Below, piece after piece: positions 1-10,739 of a stretch of 64,000 nt of DNA. Positions within the stretch are counted from its first letter, which is position 1, and every line of letters starts with the position of its first letter. The notes under the pieces were generated by a model, which was not told the origin of the DNA, ran no database searches, and was given only the letters and a program-made list of their open reading frames with translations. A program made the position numbers and the translations under genes. The stretch is taken from assembly GCA_038373865.1 (NCBI GenBank), contig JAXGGA010001168.1, positions 102,220 through 166,219 on the forward strand, given 5' to 3'. Source of the DNA: Uloborus plumipes (Eukaryota; Arthropoda; Arachnida; Araneae; Uloboridae).

Positions 1-225
1 TCAAAATATGAAATATCCGTTTTTGAATTAACCTTCAATGATTCAATTTGGAACATTTTTATCGTAGTAAAATGAAGGAATAAAATAATACAAAGCAAAA
101 CGCGATTATCTTTTTAAAACATAGTAAAAAGTAATTATGAAATATAAAACTCTTTTGAATGCTAATTTGTAGTAATAGTTGAGGAAAAGAATTCATTTCG
201 TACATGCTCGAATCGATTACTTTAA

Positions 226-682
226 AAATGTTTTTGGAAAAAAAATAGAACCGACTTCAGTTGGAAATAGCTCTAAAAAATAAAAAACAATTTTTTTCTT
301 TTAACACCATCGAAACTACTTTTAAACATAAGTTTTGAAGTCGGCGCAAAAACGATAGGTAAAATGATATTTAACCATATTTTGCCGACATTTTTCAGAG
401 AAACCATTGAAAATTAAAATCAGAATATTTGTACCATTTCACGAAGGTGTGATAATCAATAAAATGTATGTGAATGCTGTTAAAGAACCTGGATCCATTA
501 AAATTTATATTTATAGTTGAATTGTTAGTTGCGTATAATTCTATACATTGTTTTTGCGCCGACTTCAAAACTTATGTTTAAAAGTAGTTTCGATGGTGTT
601 CAAAGAAAAAAATTTTGTTTTACTTTTTAGAGCAATTTTCGACTGAAGTCGGTTCTATTTTTTTTTTTCCAAAAATATTTTA
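226..682. repeat. Foldback (inverted-repeat) element
   Basis: The arms at about 226-352 and 550-682 are reverse complements of each other with few mismatches, separated by about 200 bp. Both contain the core GCGCCGACTTCAAAACTTAT. No protein is encoded. This is the shape of a foldback MITE. I could not define a target-site duplication. Confidence 0.75.
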
Positions 683-784
683 TTTCATTCTTTTTAGTGT
701 AAATGCACTTAAAATAATCAAAATATAGTTTAAAAACTAAAAATTACGCTTTTAAATAAAGTTCAGAATAAAGTTTAAATTTAG

Positions 785-1085
785 TTGAATTTTATGTTTG
801 ATTTAGTTAAGTCTTCATTCAAAATTCTTATTATCATTATTATTACTGTTTCATATCAACCACGTTTTGTAACAATGGATTTCATATTTAATCATTTAGG
901 ACAAATCACTTTAAATTTTAATACTTATTAATTGATATCTTCGTTAATTAAAATCGCATAATTATATGAATTGAATCTAATGAAACCTGAAAAATTACGA
1001 ATCTATCGGTACCTGGTTCGACTTTCACTTCATTAGCGTTCAGGAGAAAGAAGCAAGACATAGAAAGATACTCAATTTTTAATGT
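785..1085 (-). repeat. Dispersed repeat E, inverted copy
   Basis: This stretch is the approximate reverse complement of 48815-49135, with shared blocks such as GGTACCTGGTTCGACTTTCA and the ACGTGGTTGCTATGAAACAG-like block. The same ACGTGGTTGC block recurs inside the 1.7 kb duplication (6.5, 7.2, 8.2 and 8.9 kb), so the repeats are related. No intact reading frame is present. Confidence 0.7.
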
Positions 1086-1358
1086 AAGTAGATAGTTTGA
1101 AACAAAGTATACATTCAAAATTGGTCATTATTACGATTACTGTGATCCCGATTTATTTTTTGAAAGATTTCTGCAGGTTCCCGTTATCGAACCCGGACCA
1201 CCAGGCGATGGGACCAATCGGAAAAGAAACCCTTTCTAACAAAAAAAAGAATTTTCGAAATCGGTCTAGGCGTCTTCGAGTAATCTTATAACATACAAAA
1301 AAAAAAAAAATCTCCGACGAATTGTATAACCTCCTCCTTTGTTGAAGTCGGTTAATTA

Positions 1359-1735
1359 TATCTCCCCAAAAACAACAGTGTTGTAAAAAAATCCCCCGCC
1401 AAGAAAACCTTAAATACTCAGCCTTAAAAAGTTATGATATCGAGTTTTCCCGCCAAGTTTGTGCCAAACTACAACTGACCTGTATGTATAGTTCTTTTAA
1501 ATTGTTTTCAGTTTTGCCAGGCGGGAAGCTTTGTCTTGTGAGGTGGTTGCTTAATGAGTAAAAACTTCCCGCCTGGCAGGACTGAAAACAATTTAAAAGA
1601 ACTATACATACAGGTTAGTTGTAGTTTGGCACAAACTTGGCGGGAAAACTCGATATCATAACTTTTTAAGGCTGAGTATTTAAGGTTTTCTTGGCGGGGG
1701 ATTTTTTTACAACACTGTTGTTTTTGGGGAGATAT
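1359..1735. repeat. Near-perfect long palindrome (hairpin MITE)
   Basis: The arms 1359-1529 and 1564-1735 are almost perfect reverse complements (about 170 bp each) around a spacer of about 35 bp. The outer ends read TATCTCCCC and GGGGAGATA. ORFs inside are mirror images created by the palindrome, not genes. This is most likely a hairpin-type MITE, or an inverted duplication from template switching. Confidence 0.85.
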
Positions 1736-3028
1736 CACATATTTTTGCATCAATATTGTTTCTTTGCCTGTTTTTTTTTCTCTTCAAAATTTACTTTGCA
1801 TGTTTTTTTTCCCTTCAACATTTTTCTTGGCGGTCCGACATCTGTGGTTTTCTTGGCAGCATGCATTTGGTGCAAAAGTTCAAGGATCTTCTTCAGTCTA
1901 GGATAAATTTGAAATCAATCACAATGTACCACCCGAACCGACGCAAAACAAAGCTAGTTGCTAACAATATTACGATTAAATTAAAAGTTTAAAAAAAAAA
2001 CCAACCCTTACTGCCGATCTCATATTAAAATAAACTAAATTGAAGATCCCTTTTAAAAGCCTTATGCAATAAAATCAATTACAAATATTTTATTTGTTAA
2101 CAAATAGAAACTGGCAACAGATGAAATTATAAATCATTGAGTTTTCTTTCCTCGTGGCCCAACAATGAAAACATAAATGCTCAGATGTTGAACAGAGCTA
2201 GTAGATAGAAATCAGACCAATTTTAAGCATTAATAACTCCGGGGTGCAATGACCCCGGGGGTAAATTTTAGGAAAACGTCCTCAATGTCTCATCGAGAAT
2301 ATTCATACCAAAAATCAACACTAAAGACCCCCCGGGGAGAAAAGATACGGAAAATAAAAACGAGGGGGAGGGGGTGGGGGGTCGAAAAACCCCCTATGCC
2401 GAGCTTTGGGACAAAATAAATGTGGGTGCAAAAGCAGAGCTCAATCCGAGTTACCGTTTAGTCTGGACCCCTGTCAAACAATTTTTAAAAAGTGCGAAAA
2501 ATAGCGATTTTATAACATATATCACCCCTCCCCCTGAGGGTCCTGGATGTTTTGCTTTAATATGTGCCGTCAGGGGCCGCTGGAGATTGAGTATACCAAA
2601 AATGAACTCTAAGGATCTTTATGGGGCTGAGATACAGAGGGATGAAAACCCCGGTTTGGTTACTCGCGTAAACAGTCCTAGTCGCTCTTTTACATTTTTA
2701 TTGGCGACGGAAATTTCTTGGCGGCTTGTATTTGGTTTTCTTGGCGGGGCGGGACGCTCCCGCGTCCCGTGATTAGCTTATGGTAAGTGTAGCAAGTTCC
2801 ACTGTTTTAAATGATATGGTCAGTGAAATAAGAAATATTTTTTGAAATGTCTTTTCCCTTCTTATAAGTCATATAGGTAATTACTATATTGTCAGACAAT
2901 TTGCACGGGTGTGACGAATATATTTGCAATTAACTCCTGAAATTTTGAACTTTCATTTTCAATTGCCAAAATATTTGAGCATAAGGAACCATTTCGTATC
3001 ATAATATGAAGTATCAACTTTATTTAAA
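1736..3028. other. No gene recognised; patchy GC-rich repeat-like DNA
   Basis: Positions 2041-2180 resemble 47550-47680 (a shared block AAAATCAATTACAA followed by ATTTTATTTGTTAA), so that part is dispersed repeat. Positions 2240-2770 are richer in C and G runs than the surroundings and end in a small perfect hairpin (2750-2769, CGGGACGC then GCGTCCCG). An open frame at 2374-2772 has no family signature I recognise and is probably incidental. Confidence 0.5.
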
Positions 3029-3810
3029 ACTAGCGGTACCCCACGGCTTTGCCCGTGGTATAAAATTAAAAGTTCATTTGTAAAAACATGATATAGCAGA
3101 AAAATACTCTATTTTAGTAATATTTCAACTATAAGTCCTTCAAAGTATGACATAAAAATTTAGTATGGACCCCACACTACTTCCTTTTACGTGTAAATTT
3201 CTTAGTAGATGCCATAAGTGCTAAAATAGTGCTTGGAGTGAGCAAGATAACAATTCAAACATTTACATCCCTAGTTTGCCACGAAACGATGCAATTTCAA
3301 TGATTCATTTTCTAAATATCGCCGATTTTAGCATCATTCAGTGGATTTTTCGCAAAATATCGCCAATAGCGCCAAATTGAACACAAATTTTAAAAAATAA
3401 TAATAATAATTTTTTTCGCCAAATTTGTCGCCAAACGCTTGCGATCTATCGCCAAGTGGTCGCGCCAATTGATAACACTTTTGTCTGCATTAAAATTAAC
3501 ACTGATTTACCCCATAAAACGGGTAAAACACCCCCTTGGGGACATTCGAATGCAACCCCAAGGAGAGGTGCACAAAAATAAGCCAAAAGAGAAAATAAGA
3601 ACAATTTTGTTGCTCACAGAAACCAACAGAAATCTTACCAAAGTTTAAAAAAAGAAGAGGAAAGTTTTCTTTCCTAACTTCAAAAACAAAATAATACATT
3701 TTCCGAAATGACACACTCTAGAAAGAACGTTGCAATATCGCAATGCGATACATGTAAATATACTGAAATAGAATTAATTGAATGCCAAATTATTAAAAAG
3801 TCGCCAAAAA
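3029..3810 (+). repeat. Dispersed repeat D, 5' portion
   Basis: It begins ACTAGCGGTACCCCACGGCT and matches the repeat starting at 43735, through the block GGACCCCACACTACTT and the run of CGCCAA-rich sequence, up to about 3750. This copy lacks the insertion found at 43.84-44.66 kb in the other copy, so it serves as the empty site for that insertion. No protein is recognisable. Confidence 0.75.
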
Positions 3811-3875
3811 ATTAACTTTTAATATTGTATTTTACTAATAGCAATTACTGCTGCAAATTACAGTTCAACAATAAA

Positions 3876-3905
3876 GTACCAGGGGACCGAGCCCGCTCGG
3901 TTAAG
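3876..3905. repeat. Short hairpin motif, copy 1
   Basis: GTACCAGGGGACCGAGCCCG is followed directly by CTCGGTTAA. ACCGAGC and GCTCGGT form a 7-bp stem. The same motif occurs at 7487-7515. The sequences on the 3' side differ, so it may be a conserved terminus of a mobile element. Confidence 0.6.
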
Positions 3906-4689
3906 AACAAGAAGTTCTGTCAAGAACTAAACGAGCCTACTTTCCCGTACATCGACATCGGCATTCTAGCATCTAATCAATATTCTCTTGAATATCTGAA
4001 ACTGAAAATTATGTCAAACATACCTTTATAGCACTTAAAGCTGATTTCTAAAAGCAAAATATACCCCTCTCATCAGATAAAATGAACACGTAAAAAGTAA
4101 ATAAACGAGTAAATAAAGCTTTGTCACACCTTTTAAAGAATGTAACTGTTATAGTTCTTCCGTAGAAAAATTTCACAATCGTTTTCAAAAGGAAAAAAGT
4201 AATAAATAAAATAAAAGTACAAAGAACATCAAAACACATTTTATCAAAGAAAGAAAAAAAACCTCGTTCGTTAATAAAATGTCTCGAATTTTATTTTTAA
4301 TCCGTTGCCAGTTATTAAATATAAATAAAGAATAAAATGCTCTAGTGAATGAACAATTTTTGTAATCAAAAAAAAATATCGTCTGCCAAAAAAAAAATAA
4401 ATAAATAAATAAAAGTAATAATAATTAATTAAACAAAAAAAAGAATAAATAAACAAAAAATCGTCTGCCCAGTCAGTCATTTTTTTCTGAGCCTGCATTT
4501 CCGCCATGTTTGCGGAGTCGGAGGCGGAATCAGAGTCCTTACAGAAGATTTTTCAGAAAAGTACTTAACATAAAGTTTTTATCAAAACCGTTTTCTTACA
4601 AAGTTAGTTTGAAGGAAATCTGCCTTTAAGTTCAGAATCAACATTCAATTTAAATTTCTCAGTATGCGCTCATGTTAAAAAATTTTCTG
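3906..4689. other. No gene recognised
   Basis: AT-rich sequence. A 15-base block AGCCTACTTTCCCGT near 3934 is inverted at about 5805-5819. Short (AATAAATA)-like runs lie near 4400. No coding signature was seen on either strand. Confidence 0.5.
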
Positions 4690-5545
4690 AACGGTTCATC
4701 ATTGAACGAAAAATGGTTCAAATTGAAAAGTGAAATATGGGAATGAGTCTCTCCGAGATCTTTCGAACAAAAAAAGTTTATTGAATTCAGACGGTTCACT
4801 TAAAAGTTATTAGGTGGGGAAAGGTTGCTTGAAAGGTTCAATGTTGAACGAAAAAAAGGTTCACATTGAAAATTTAAATACGGTAATGAAGTATCCTTGC
4901 CGAGATCTTTCGAACAAAAAAAAGTTTGTTTAAATCGGACTATTACCTCAAAAAATATTGGGGTGAGAGCTTGTTTGAACGGTTCAATGTTGAACGAAAA
5001 ATTGTTCAAATCGAAAATGTAGATACGGGAATGAAGTATCCTTTAAAAGATCTTTCGAACAAAAAAAAGTTTATTCAATTCGGACGGTTCACTTAAAAGT
5101 TATTAGGTGGGGAAAGGTTGCTTGAAAGGTTCAATGTTGAACGAAAAAAAGGTTCACATTGAAAATTTAAAGAAGTATCCTTGCCGAGATCTTTCGAACA
5201 AAAAAAAGTTTGTTTAAATCGGACTGTTCACTCAAAAGTTAGTAGGGGTGACAGCTTGTTTGAACGGTTCAATGTTGAACGAAAAAATGTTCAAATCGAA
5301 AATGTAGATACGGGAATGAAGTATCCTTGAAAAGATCTTTCGAACAAAAAAAAGTTTGTGCAAATCGGACTGTTCATTCAAAAGTTAGTATCGCGGGACC
5401 GGTTGTTTGAACGGCTCAAAATTGAACCAAAAACTGTCCAAATCAAAAAATCAAATATGGGAATGAGCTGTACTCGCCGAGATCTTTCCAACAAAAAAAA
5501 GTTTATCCAAATCGGAATGTTCATTCAAAAGTTATTAGGGGGGGA
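4690..5545. repeat. Minisatellite, about 143-bp unit, six copies
   Basis: The marker GGTTCAATGTTGAACG (or variants) recurs at about 4693, 4835, 4981, 5128, 5266 and 5413, giving units of 138-147 bp. Each unit also holds GAGATCTTTCGAACAAAAAA-like and AAAAGTTATTAGG-like blocks. The copies are diverged from each other. The last unit runs into a GACA/GACC microsatellite, an arrangement often seen at the tails of non-LTR-type repeats. Confidence 0.85.
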
Positions 5546-5604
5546 CAGACAGACCGACAGACCGACCGACAGACAGACCGACCGACCGACCGACAGACCG
5601 ACAC
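5544..5604. repeat. (GACA/GACC)n microsatellite
   Basis: Tetranucleotide array of GACA and GACC units, directly after the last minisatellite unit. Confidence 0.95.
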
Positions 5605-5680
5605 ACAAATTCCCCATCTCAATACCCTACTTTCAAATTTTTAATTTTTCGATATTCATTTTACCTCTTTATTTTTTTAA

Positions 5681-5755
5681 CTTGGCGATATTTTTTGGAC
5701 TTGGCGATATTTTTTTTAACTTGGCGATATTTTTTGGACTTGGCGATATTTTTTA
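5681..5755. repeat. Short tandem repeat of CTTGGCGATATTTTTT
   Basis: Four copies of a 19-20 bp unit, CTTGGCGATATTTTTT plus a short linker. TTGGCGATAT-type words also occur elsewhere in the window (for example 12235 and 44875). Confidence 0.85.
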
Positions 5756-5826
5756 GATGCTGTAAGCTACTTTTAATACTTTTTTCGTCTTTCTTTTATT
5801 TTTAACGGGAAAGTAGGCTAAAAAAC

Positions 5827-7445
5827 AGAGGTTTGTAAACAGAGGTTGTTTTTCTAAAATGCGAAGTACTTATTTAGATAAACTTGAAAAGCATTTTTAA
5901 GCCTTTGGTTGCAATTATGCTTTTAAAACAGCCGTAATTTGTTTTAAAAAACACAACCTTATTTAATCCATGCTCACCGTAAAATCACACCCAATTTCAT
6001 TTCATTTGGCGCCTAAAGCGCAGGAGGGGTTGATGAGAATGGATGCAGAGTCCATGTTCTCCAGTACGCATTTGGTTCCAGTTGGTTTTGACTTTCACTT
6101 GACTTCACACTCCAAGGTTCCCCCCGTACATACCACAACTCGTAGTTTAACCGGGATGGGGCCTTGAAGAGTGCTCTGTTCATTTTTGAACCAGGCCCAA
6201 ATGCCGAGCAAACCCTTGGCCCAGCATCCGCCAGAGGTACCGTTTCACTTGGAGGATTTTATGACCACGAACATTTTTAACGTTACCCAGCCGCCATTAA
6301 TGAAGACGGTGGATCTTTGATCGACTGGGCTTCCTCTATATGATCGGACCGGGACCCTCTGGTTACGATTCTGACGACTTACCGATCGGACTATCGCGGC
6401 CCACACCCAATTCTAACTTTCTTTTGATCGATCTCTTTTAAATTTCAAAAACAATAAAATTCTAACGTGTTGCCAAAACTCGTTTGCCAAATACCATAAA
6501 AATTTAAATTTACGCTGATGTGATTAAATATGAAATCCATTGTTATAATAAAACGTGGTTGCTATGAAACAGTAACAATAAGAGTAATCATAAAGAAAAT
6601 GGCGAAAGAAAGCTCGTCAAACTTCTAATGAAGGCACAAAAAACGGGTTTTTTTGTGAACACTTGCGTTTTTACAGAAAAAACGCCGATGTAGATGAACT
6701 CAAAAACCAAAACTTTATCTTAGTACAAAATTTTATCAAAATCGTTAGAGCCGTTTTCGAGATCCGAAATATATATACAAGAATTGCTCGTCTAAAGATA
6801 TTAGATAGATGTAATTTTGTTTTGAAACTTAATATTTTAAGAAAATTGAGTTTCGTATTTATTGATTTTTTACCTGAAATATCTTACTAAACACTCTTGA
6901 GGAGGAAAAAAAGTGTTTGAAAACTTACTGTAACACTTTTATACTCAATTTTTAAATCGTACTTGAAGAGTAAAATAATCCGATTTTTATATCGTGTAAG
7001 TTACCATAAAATTGAAGAAATGTCGCTGGACAATCACCACTGTTTTTATCCCATGGCTTTTGAATAAATGAAACAGCCTGTATAAGACACTATCTAGTGA
7101 AGAATTGCTTTAACATTTCAAAAAACAATAACAATTTAACGTTGCCAAATACCATAAAATTTAAACTCGCGCTGATGTGATTAACTATGAAATTCATTGT
7201 TAAATTAAAACGTGGTTGCTATGAAACGGTAACAATTGATAATAATCATAAAGAAAATGGCGATAAAGAAAGCGTCTCAAACTTACTTAATGAAGGCACA
7301 AAAAACGGGGTTTTTTGTGAAAACTGGCGTTTTTACAGAAAAAACGCCGACGTAGATGAACTCAGAAACCAAAACTCCATCTAAATACCAAGTTTTATCG
7401 AAATCGTTAGAGCCGTTTTCGAGATCCGAAATATATATACATATA
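5827..7445. repeat. Tandemly duplicated 1.6-1.7 kb block, copy 1
   Basis: This block aligns with 7525-9150 at an offset of 1700-1709 bp, with few differences. Within each block, two diverged sub-copies of a segment starting ATGAAATCCATTGTT or ATGAAATTCATTGTT lie about 650 bp apart and end with GAGCCGTTTTCGAGATCCGA. The part at 5970-6420 (GGCCCAGCATC, TTGGAGGATTTTATGACC) looks like degraded formerly coding or element sequence, but I cannot name it. A 65-codon ORF at 7187-7384 is identical in protein to the one at 8896-9093. Confidence 0.85.
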
Positions 7446-7449
7446 TACA

Positions 7450-7484
<35 letters not shown>
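7440..7484. repeat. (TA)n microsatellite
   Basis: TA-rich dinucleotide run closing copy 1 of the duplication. A shorter run lies at the matching end of copy 2 (about 9137-9160). Confidence 0.95.
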
Positions 7485-7486
<2 letters not shown>

Positions 7487-7487
<1 letters not shown>

Positions 7488-7515
7488 GTACCAGGGGACC
7501 GAGCCCGCTCGGTTA
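7487..7515. repeat. Short hairpin motif, copy 2
   Basis: Repeats the GTACCAGGGGACCGAGCCCG plus CTCGGTTAA motif of 3876-3905. It sits in the junction between the two tandem copies. Confidence 0.6.
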
Positions 7516-7524
7516 AAAAAAAAA

Positions 7525-9150
7525 AAAGAGGTTTGTAAACTCGTGTTTTTTTTCTAAAATGCGAAGTACTTATTTAGATAAACTTGAAAAGCATTTTTAA
7601 GCCTTTGGTTGCAATTATGCTTTTAAAACAGCCGTAATTTGTTTTAAAAAACACAACCTTATTTAATCTATGCTCAGCTCACCGTAAAATCACACCCAAT
7701 TTCATTTCATTTGGGGCCTAAAGCGCGGGAGGGGTTGATGAGAATGGATGCAGAGTCCATGTTCTCCAGTACGCATTTGATTCCAGCTGGTTTTGACTTT
7801 CACTTGACTTCACACTCCAAGGTTCCCCCCGTACATACCACAACTCGTAGTTTAACCGGAATGGGGCCTTGAAGAGCGCTCTGTTCATTTTTGAACCAGG
7901 CCCAAGGGCCGAGCAAACCCTTGGCCCAGCATCCCCCAGAGGTATCGTTTCACTTGGAGGATTTTATGACCACGAACATTTTTAACGTCCCCCAGCCACC
8001 ATTAATGAAGACGGTGGATCTTAGATCGGCTGGGCTTCCTCTATATGATCGGACCGGGACCCTCTGGTTACGAGTCCGACGACTTACAGATCGGACTACC
8101 GCGGCCCACACCCAATTCCAACTTTCTTTTGATCCATCTCTTTTAAATTTCAAAACTAATAAAATTCTAACGTGTTGCCAAAACTCGTTTGCCAAATACC
8201 ACAAAAATTTAAATTTACGTTGATCTGATTAAATATGAAATCCATTGTTATAATAAAACGTGGTTGCTGTGAAACAGTAACAATAAGAGTAATCATAAAG
8301 AAAATGGCGAAAGAAAGCTCGTCAAACTTCTAATGAAGGCACAAAAAACGGGGTTTTTTGTGAAAACTTGCGTTTTTACAGAAAAAACGCCGATGTAGAT
8401 GAACTCAAAAACCAAAACTTTATCTTAATACAAAATTTTATCAAAATCGTTAGAGCCGTTTTCGAGATCCGAAATATATATATATACAAGAATTGCTCGT
8501 CTGAAGATATTAGATAGATATAATTTTGTTTTGAAACTTAATATTTTAAGAAAATTGAGTTTCGTATTTATTGATTTTTTACCTGAAATATCTTACTAAA
8601 CACTCTTGAGGAGGAAAAAAAGTGTTTGAAAACTTACTGTAACACTTTTATACTCAATTTTTAAATCGTACTTGAAGAGTAAAATAATCCGATTTTTATA
8701 TCGTGTAAGTTACCATAAAATTGACGAAATGTCGCTGGACAATCACCACTGTTTTTATCCCATGGCTTTTGAATAAATGAAACAGCCTGTATAAGACACT
8801 ATCTAGTGAAGAATTGCTTTAACATTTCAAAAAACAATAACAATTTAACGTTGCCAAATACCATAAAATTTAAACTCGCGCTGATGTGATTAACTATGAA
8901 ATTCATTGTTAAATTAAAACGTGGTTGCTATGAAACGGTAACAATTGATAATAATCATAAAGAAAATGGCGATAAAGAAAGCGTCTCAAACTTACTTAAT
9001 GAAGGCACAAAAAACGGGGTTTTTTGTGAAAACTGGCGTTTTTACAGAAAAAACGCCGACGTAGATGAACTCAGAAACCAAAACTCCATCTAAATACCAA
9101 GTTTTATCGAAATCGTTAGAGCCGTTTTCGAGATCCGAAATATATATATA
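7525..9150. repeat. Tandemly duplicated 1.6-1.7 kb block, copy 2
   Basis: Second copy of the block at 5827-7445. It has the same order of sub-blocks and also ends in GAGATCCGAAATATATATA, followed by ACAAGAATTGCTCG. The small ORF at 8896-9093 matches the one at 7187-7384. I see no known domain in it and consider it repeat-borne. Confidence 0.85.
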
Positions 9151-9164
9151 TATATATATACAAG

Positions 9165-9785
9165 AATTGCTCGTTTAAAGATATTAGATTAGATTATCAC
9201 ATTGCAAAAATATATTTGGAGCACTTTTTTCCTTTAAACTCATCTGATCCTAAAAATTTTAGGAAGCGTTGGTATTAGTCATAGAAATTTCGTGCATTTT
9301 TCTTCACAATGATAATAAAAACAATAAACATCGACAAACATCAACCAGCAAACGATAAATTAAAAGCAAAATTCGTTCACTCAAGCCATTTACTACCAAT
9401 TATATTAAATTTCATTTACAAGCCAATTTATATTAAAATAAATTAATAATGAAGTAAAATATGTTTTGCAGACGATGTATTTAGAATTTTTCACTGTCCT
9501 GTTGTCTCTTTTTTGACCTCATTTGGTTAAAGAATTATTCCCTCTTCAATACAACTTGTCAGATCGCCAAAATGTGTCTAAACTCACAAAAATGGTACGC
9601 TTCAGTTTCTTCCTTCTCTACGTATTTTCGTTTCGTTTCTTTTTTTAGGATTATTTTAAGGAAATGACTATATTTCTCATTTGATTGACAGGTGCCATAT
9701 TATCACGGTTTTTTTATATTTCATCTGACTAATTTTAATAAGGCTTAGAGATTGGATTGCTACAAAAACAAATACATTTTTTAAA
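9165..9785. other. No gene recognised
   Basis: AT-rich DNA between the duplication and the next repeat. No coding or RNA signature was seen. Confidence 0.5.
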
Positions 9786-9789
9786 TTAT

Positions 9790-10320
9790 TAGGGGAAAAA
9801 GAACGAAACAAATAAACGAAATAAAAACGTAACCATGGTAACAACATGAAAAGTTGATTTCCGTTGATAAAATATTTCATTTCATCTTTATTTTTAAACA
9901 AATTTTATTCTTGAGCTTAACCATTTTAGAACCGTTTGGCTTGCTTTGCTGAAGGTAAGCTTTGCCTTTCCGGGATTCTAAGAACAATTATTAACTATTA
10001 CAACTCTTCTAATGTTCGTAGAAACTTCAAACTGACATCATTTTTAGCAGAAAATTTCAAGTTTTCGAATGACATAAGACTTGAAAATGTGTATGAAATA
10101 TTTCTTCCCTATTTTATCGAATTTCCTCTCAGAATTGGAATAGAAAAAGAACGAAATCGAATTTTCGAAAAATCGCTTCGTAGTGCAAAACCTCGTGCTA
10201 CAAACTAATTTTGCGCCAAATTTCAGGAAAATCGACCGAACGGTTTTGGGGCTACGCGCGTAACAGACAGACAGAAAGAGAGACAGACAAACCTTCAGCT
10301 TTATTATTAGTAGAGATAGA
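9790..10320 (+). repeat. Dispersed repeat D, 3' portion
   Basis: It matches 45747-46290, sharing CGTAACCATGGTAA, GTTGATTTCCGTTGATAAAA, GGCTACGCGCGTAACAGACA-like sequence and the terminus CAGCTTTATTATTAGTAGAG. A GACA-rich run and (AGAGA) end the copy. At 9795 it contains GGGAAAAAGAACGAAAC, which is the unoccupied version of the site filled by a 266-bp MITE at 45481-45746. Confidence 0.8.
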
Positions 10321-10361
10321 GAAAAAAACCTTTGCACATGAAAAACAAGGATTTGTACGTA

Positions 10362-10720
10362 CACTGTAAAAAATAGAATTTGTTTTTACAATATAATACA
10401 ACTAATTCTATAGTAAAAAACTGTAAAAATTGCTAATTTTACAGTAATAAACTAAAATTACTCATTTTACAGTTTATTACTGTGCATTTTCAGTTTTAAA
10501 TTGGAACCTTGGCTGCCAGTATTGTACTGTAGTTTTTGCGGTATAATGCAGCTAATTTCGTGGTAATAAACTGTAAAATTGTGCTAATAAACTGTACAAT
10601 TGCTGCTTAAACTGTAAAATTGCTAATTTTACAGTTTATTACTGCGCTTTTTATAATTTTAAACTGGAACATCTGCTGCCAGTATTATACTGTAAAAGCA
10701 ACAACTTATTTTTTTCAGTG
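10362..10720. mobile_element. Non-autonomous inverted-repeat element (CACTGTAAAAAAT ends)
   Basis: The ends CACTGTAAAAAATA and TATTTTTTTCAGTG are inverted repeats. The interior is built of repeated TAATAAACTGTAAAATTGCT-like words. A related copy is at 23430-23880. I could not find a convincing target-site duplication, so the superfamily is open. Confidence 0.65.
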
Positions 10721-10739
10721 CAGTGTAGGCGTGACCGTA

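Noticed and set aside
1016..1040. GGTTCGACTTTC as a tRNA T-loop
   Set aside because: The block belongs to dispersed repeat E, recurs at 48.9 kb, and no cloverleaf could be built around it.
1508..1753. 81-codon minus-strand ORF as a gene
   Set aside because: It lies on the arms of the palindrome and is mirrored by sequence on the other arm, so it is a by-product of the inverted repeat.
5544..5604. CRISPR-like array together with the minisatellite
   Set aside because: Units are 138-147 bp, diverged and contiguous without unique spacers. The tetranucleotide run is a microsatellite.
7187..7384. 65-codon ORF repeated identically at 8896-9093 as a possible real small gene
   Set aside because: Both copies lie in the same recent duplication, so identity is expected. 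No domain or start context supports translation, and a diverged sub-copy at 6.5 kb is broken.
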